This document shows positions 58,350 through 64,000 of a stretch of DNA of 64,000 nt, one piece after another. This DNA is from Punica granatum. Lineage: Eukaryota; Streptophyta; Magnoliopsida; Myrtales; Lythraceae. The translations under genes and the position numbers were made by a program. The stretch lies in the NCBI RefSeq assembly GCF_007655135.1, contig NC_045127.1, positions 37,707,538 through 37,771,537 on the forward strand. Direction: 5' to 3'. How positions within the stretch are numbered: the first letter of the stretch is position 1; every line of letters starts with the position of its first letter. Under the pieces are notes generated by a model. The model made no database searches and was not told the origin of the DNA. It saw only the letters and a list, made by a program, of their open reading frames with translations.

Positions 58350-61300
58350 TGTCAGCACCCCATTTTGGCCCACCGACTCCAATAAAAAACACTCTATCAA
58401 AGCTCGGATCACTATTCACGGTCAAACCGATGGAGGCGAACACGCGGGCACGGGGACATGGACTACATAAGAGAGGCATGGACCACCAGGAAGACATAGA
58501 GGACAATCAGAAAAGCAGACGAGCAAGCGAACCCTAAAACGGCAGAAGCCGACACTATGGCACTATTCATCGCCGGATCACCGGAGCGTTAGAAGGTATC
58601 CAATATGAGACTCTAAAAATCTCTCTTGGTACCAAAATGACCAATGGCGCCTCCGAGTGCATTTCAGAAGTCTCATGCTTAAGTCGGGGCACCCCCGAAC
58701 ATTCGCAGACACCTTCCTAACGGGGTCCCATGACGCCCGATCCACAAACAGATAAACGACATCCGAAAACAGGTCTGCACACACCCAAGGGTCACCAAGA
58801 CCAAGGAACAGGTTTCAAACTGCTTTTCGGAACTCATCTTGATCTCCCGAGTGGATCTCAATCAAGGAAAAAAGGGCCATTTCTATAGGAAAACGTAGTT
58901 AGAGACCTCCTTCACAAATCGTCAGTGCACGAAATCGGCGCCAACCAATCCCAAGGACTTCAAGGCCCGGGGAAGTAAGCTCTGGTCCCACTACACAACT
59001 CCTTTAGGTTTCCCGACTACCTTTTCGGCATAAAAAAGGGCCTCTTTCAGATGGAATCTCGCGCTTGGTGCCTATCTGGTGAAATGTTAACGTCCGAGCT
59101 CTGCACCACCCATTCCCAGCAACCCTTAGGGCCCGAGAAATCATTTCGACTCGGACCAAGCAAATCATACTAGTCTCCCGAGTGACATTTTAATGGTTGC
59201 AAACGCCTCCCGGCAAGCCTTTGGGACTCGTTTTTAACAAACAGATATCATAATGGTCTCCGAACACGTAAGAACACTTGGAAAGCACTGAGAAAGCCCC
59301 GTTCGTGGATTCCTATGACGTCTCTAGTTATCGATCTCCAGCCGAGGTCGGCGAGTCAACCATTCTGCCCAAAGCACAAAGCACGCCGACACGAGCAGTA
59401 CAGCACGCAGGGCGCGAACAAGCAATAGAAACGGACAACTTCGCTCCAATCATTCAAACGGAGCAAAATCGGCTTTCGAGTCCCTAGGCCACGCGAACAT
59501 TCCCTCACGTGAAGCATGTCAATGTTAGGCTCATTAAAATCGTATTCAAGCGTACGTTGATAATTCGTCGTTCAAGCGAGCCATGAAAATCGAACGCGCG
59601 ATCAATCGAGCCCCGAGCTTCTTCCTGCTTTCTTCATAGTCAAATGGGACCCACGAGCCAGCCAAGCCAAGACGAGCAAAGCCTCAAGCCGCAAGCCATG
59701 GCTCTCCTCTAAAGGCAAGCCAAATGAGCCTCATCCACCCATTTTTCAAAATATCTCTTACACCCCATCACTTCCTTCTTCCATCCATCATCTCCCATCA
59801 ACTTTTCAAGACATTTTCCCCTTCTTAATCACCCAAAGTTCGGATGCCCTCTTAACCCCCCCCCCCTAATTGCACTTAATTTCACTTAATTTGCCTCATT
59901 AAGCACCCATATATAAGCCTAAGCATGGGATAACTTAATCACAACTCAACTCCCATCATCTCTCTAGCTTTCTCACTCTAGGAGACCCTCTCCAAGCCCT
60001 CTCAAATTTCAGCAAAGCCTTGGGCGTCCAGCCCCTCTGCTCAGCCCGGTTCAAGGCCAAAATTACCGAAAAACTCAACCGTTTTTCGACGACCACCATC
60101 TAATCCGAACCAACTTCAACCAAACTTCATACCCCACATATATTCAACATCCTAAGTCTATTTCCGGTGTTAGTTTCATGATTTGGAGTCTCCAGCACTC
60201 CGTTCCAGCCCATTCCAGAATCGGGTCCCTAAGCGCTTTCCTTGTTTCTAAGCGAGTCCTACCTCCCGCCTTAACCTGAGCCTCAAACAAACTACATAGC
60301 CACTTGTTTTCGACCTCCTAAAACCATTTTCAGGCTTTGTTTTCATATTTGAGGTCTCCAACCCTGTGCTTCAGCAGATAACAGAAACAACACATAATTG
60401 GGTTTTCGTAGCCACTCTCGGGTCCTAGACGTGCCATTCCTTCCCATGACCACGACAAGTCGTGCTATCACATTTTAAGGGTTCCTCACGACCCTCACTC
60501 TCCCTCGTGACAAGGTGGTCACAGGCTGAGAGTCGATCAACCGTGCACCACCACCATTTCCATCTTTTCTCCCTTCACAGATTTTTCCAATTCTTACCGG
60601 TTTTCTTTGCATCTTCCAGGAAAATCTAGGCATGTAATCCCCACGAAACCACCGCAAGCGTAATCCTCAGTCAGTTAGGAGTCCAATGCCACTGACTTTG
60701 TAGCAAAATATTACCAGGAGCCTTCGGGAGAGCTGTTTCTTTCCGATCTGCCCAGTCGGGTCTATTCGTTTTTTGACATTTCTTCCCTTTTCTTGCAAAT
60801 CAGGTCAACCCGAGTCACTTCTTGCGAAATAACCACCACAGCCACCTCTGAGGGTCTCTTAGGAGTCTGGAGCCACCGACTTTACATCAAAAGACCACCG
60901 GGAGCCTCCTGTAGATCCGTTTTTTCATCGGGTGCCAGTCGGGTCTATTTTGCCCCGACTGGGTCTGTTATTTTTTACTAATCCGATTTTACTTATGATT
61001 TTCGGAAAATCTATATGTGCAATCCTCACGAAACCACTACAGTCACGATCCTCATTCTCTTGGGAATCCAACGCAACCGACCCCGCATGAAATAGCCATC
61101 TCGATCAACCGGTATAGCCCCGACAAGCCAAACTGCCAGTCGGGTCTGCTAGTTGACCCGACTGCACCGATTCGAGTCTGTTCGTTCCAGGGGGCAGAAC
61201 CAACTTCCTGAACCCCTTTTTCCGACTTTTCTGGACTTTTCCCGCATCCCGAGGCAAGATATAATCATTCTCGACTTAGATAAGTTAGGACTCTTATGTT

Positions 61301-61964
61301 TCTTTGCATTTGTGGGGCGATAAGGCGGTCCATGACCGATTCGCATGCAAGTTGTTAGTTTTATTTGTTTACATACCATTCCATGCATGTCTGTGTCGTG
61401 TAATACACTAGCATGACGAGAGATAGCTAAGTCGAGGTCGAGGAGACTCTCATAGCCCGTATGGATCGTGGAAGCTCACGGCTTTCTCTCTAAAGAGGGA
61501 GCCGAGAGTTCCCTTGGACCATTCGGGTCCATAGGGCCTCCTCCTTCCCGACTTAAGTTATTTCCCGTATCCTTTTACGTTTTCCCGCATCCATGGATCG
61601 GTGTCATTTTATCGATTCTGTCAATACCATGTTTGTGCATGCTTATAAGTTTAAACTTGCTTTCTCGAGATCATGACGGCACCGATTTCGCAAATGCGTG
61701 TCATTATTGTGTTTATTGTCTTATGCATGCGAGAAACGATTGAAACCAGAATGAGGAGACCACACGAGACCCTAAATGGGTCAAGGAGCCTCTCGGCTAT
61801 CCATCAAGGGGAATGGCCGAGAGCCCCTCGACACATTTTGGGTCAAAGGCGGCCTCTTCACTTCGGTTAAAAGTTGATTCTCGGATTGATTGTAATCGTA
61901 TTTTTTTGTTTAGTCATTGGTTGCGTGATCAATTGCATGATGAACACATTAGCTTAAGTATTAT
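58350..61964 (+). repeat. T3a: Tat-type LTR, interrupted at its 3' side
   Basis: Starts TGTCAGCACCCCATTTTGGC and follows the T2 LTR order: promoter block and TATA (59910), internal GGGTCTCTTAGGAGTC module (near 60855), GGTATAATCATTCTCGACTT-type block (61257), GGGGCGATAAGGCGGTC, and the TCTCGGATT..GTAAT block near 61880, which corresponds to T2 about 24260. The expected last 1-1.8 kb are missing because a second LTR of the same family begins at 61965. Confidence 0.85.
59868..59916 (+). promoter_or_regulatory. Candidate core promoter of T3a LTR
   Basis: AATTGCACTTAATTTCACTT, then AATTTGCCTCATTAAGC, then TATATAA at 59910-59916, then AACTTAATCACAACTCAACT and a CTCTAGCTTTCTCACTC block. The order matches copies A and C despite divergence elsewhere. 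Confidence 0.6.
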
Positions 61965-64000
61965 TGTCAGCACCGTATTTTGGCCCGTCGGCTCCCAACA
62001 GAGAACGCCCGATCAAAGCTCAGATCATTATTCACGGTCGGGCCGACAAAAGCGAACACGCGGGCTCGGGGATGTGAACTATAGAAGAGAAGCATGGACC
62101 ACCAGGAAGACACAGGGAGCAATCATAAGGGCAGACAAACGGTAAAACCTCGGGACAACAGAAACCATCACTGTAGCACTATTCATTGCCGGATCACCGG
62201 AGCGTCAGAAGGTATCCAATATGGGACTCTAAAAATCCCTCTTGATACCAAAATGATCGATGGCACCTCTGAGTGCATTTCAGGAGTCTTCTGCTTAAGC
62301 CGGGGCACCCTCGAACATTTGTAAATGCCTTCCTAACGGAGCTCCCGAGACGCCAAATCCACGAACAAATAAACGACACCCGGAAATAGGCCTGCACACA
62401 CCCAAGGATCACCAGGACCAGGGAACAGGTTTCGGACTACTTTTCAGAACTCATCTCGGTCTCCCGAGTAGATCCCGACCCGGAAAAAATTTCTACACAA
62501 AAATATAGCCGGAGACCCTTTTAACAATTCGTCGGTGCACGAAATCTGTGCCAATCAATCCCAGGGATCTCGAAGGCTTGAGAGATGAACCCTGATCACA
62601 TTGCACAATCAGTTTACGGTTCCCGAGTACCATTCCGGTAGTAAAAGGGCCCCTTTCAAGCGGAATCTTGCGTTCAAAGCTCATTCAGTGAAATGTTTAC
62701 GTGTGAACTTTGCGCCACCCACTCCCAGCAACCCCTAGGGCCTAGGAAATCATTTTGGCTCGGACCAAGCAAAGTATACCGGTCTCCCGAGTGACGTTTT
62801 AATAGTCACAAACGCCTCCCGGCAAGCCTTTAGGACTCATTTTTTACAAACAGAGATTGTAGTGGTCTTCGAACACATCAAAACACTTGGGAAGCACTGA
62901 GAAAGCCCCGTTCGCGGACTCCTAGGATGTCTCCGGTTACCGATCTCCCCCCGAGGCCAGCGAGTCAACTGTTCCGCTCAATGCAAAAAATACACTGGTG
63001 CGAGCCTTACAACACCCAGAAGTGCAAACATGTGTTAGAAGCGGACAACTTCGCTCCGATCACCCAAACGGAGCAAAACCGGCTTTCGAGTCCCCGGGTC
63101 ACTCGAGCATCCGCTTACAAGAAGCATGTCGATATTATGCTCATTAAAACCGTATTCGTGCGTACATTGATAATCCGTTGTTTGAGCGAGCCACGGAAAT
63201 CAAACACACGATCAATCGAGTGGGACCCTTGAGCTAGCCAAGCCGAGCCCCAAGCCATGGCTCTCCTCTAGAGGCAAGCCAAATGAGCCTCCACCACTCA
63301 AATTCAAAATATCTCTTACATCCATCTACTCTACTCTTCCATCCATCAAGTCCATTTCCTTTCTCTTCCTTTCCCCACACTCAACAAGACAACTTCCCCT
63401 CCCTAATCCAATTCAAAAATTCGGATCTCCCTAAGCACCCCCTCTAATTGCACTTTATTTCACTAATTATGCCTCATTAAACCTCCTATAAGTGTCCATG
63501 CATCATTAACACTAATCACAACTCTTCTTCCACTTCTCTCTACCCATTCTCACTCTAAAAATCCTCTCAAAACTCCTCTCAATTTCCTCATTTCATTCAG
63601 CATCCTACAGCAGCAGCCCAAGATCAAACAAAGCCGTTTTTGTCGGAAAACAACTCGTTTTCCGGCAACCGCCCACTCGACTTAGCCCGAGTTTCAAACA
63701 ACTACATACCTCCCATGTTTTTGACCTCCCGAGTCCATTCATGGTGTTAGTTTTTCCATTTGAAATCATCTAGGTCCCATTCCAGCCCAGTCCAGATTCG
63801 GGTCCCAAGGGAGTTTCCCGGTTTCTAGGCGAGTTCTTCCTTTCCGACTAATCCGAGCCTCAAACAAACTTCATATCCCACACATATTCGACCTCCCGAG
63901 TCCATTTCCGATGTTAGTTTTGTGATTCGAAGCCTCCAACAGCCCGAACCAGCTCTGTCCAGAACTGGGTTCCATACGAGTTTTCACGGTTTCCCGGGGT
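61965..64000 (+). mobile_element. T3b: Tat-type LTR inserted in T3a, runs off window
   Basis: Starts TGTCAGCACCGTATTTTGGC and parallels T3a from its first base (CACCGGATCACCGGAGCGT, CCAATATGRGACTCTAAAAA, GGACAACTTCGCTCC..CA, AATTGCACTT near 63447). By eye it is roughly 80-85% identical to T3a. It interrupts T3a in mid-LTR, so it is the younger of the two. The candidate duplicated site is ATTAT (61960-61964). The rest of the element is beyond the window. Confidence 0.82.

Overview
This is plant nuclear DNA and it consists almost entirely of nested LTR retrotransposons. I find no host protein-coding gene, tRNA, rRNA or CRISPR array. The lineages present (Tekay-type chromovirus, Athila, Tat/Ogre-type, a CRM-like chromovirus and an Ale-like Ty1/copia), the tRNA-iMet-type primer sites and the 2-5 kb LTRs point to an angiosperm, most likely a eudicot, in a heterochromatic and possibly pericentromeric region. 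Myrtales is only a weak impression from the flavour of the gag sequence.

Layout, left to right. 1-1438: unassigned AT-rich DNA. 1439-15325: a truncated Tat-type LTR (copy A), split by a complete, nearly open minus-strand Tekay element (2096-12249, 5-bp duplication CAACC). 15326-20318: the 3' half of an Athila element (RT end, RNase H, integrase, 3' spacer, 3' LTR). 20319-56272: the 3' part of a degenerate Tat/Ogre-type element, here called T1. It is split inside its reverse transcriptase by a second Tat-type element, T2 (21039-42396, 5-bp duplication AGGGA), and inside its 3' LTR by a copia element (48134-52594). T2 carries a CRM-like element (33648-37736, duplication CTCTG). 56273-58349: unassigned DNA with a small tandem repeat. 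58350-64000: two further Tat-type LTRs, the second inserted into the first and running off the window.

How the parts relate. T1 carries recognisable but decayed pol: RT, RNase H, a second archaeal-type RNase H and integrase. T2 keeps a DUF7745-like ORF1 and gag but I can recognise no protease or pol in it, so it looks like a very large non-autonomous relative (about 17.3 kb without the CRM insert). Both have the same 3' architecture: an array of small hairpins each followed by an AAAA run, then a homologous spacer, then a pyrimidine-rich or GGGTCnnTCCCG-based minisatellite, then a polypurine tract, then a TGTCAGCACC-type LTR.

Relative age from nesting: T1 is older than Athila, T2 and copia; T2 is older than CRM; LTR copy A is older than Tekay. 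The most unusual signals are the hairpin array conserved between T1 and T2, the shared minisatellite core, a promoter block conserved across LTR subfamilies, and the complementary deletions in the two T2 LTRs.
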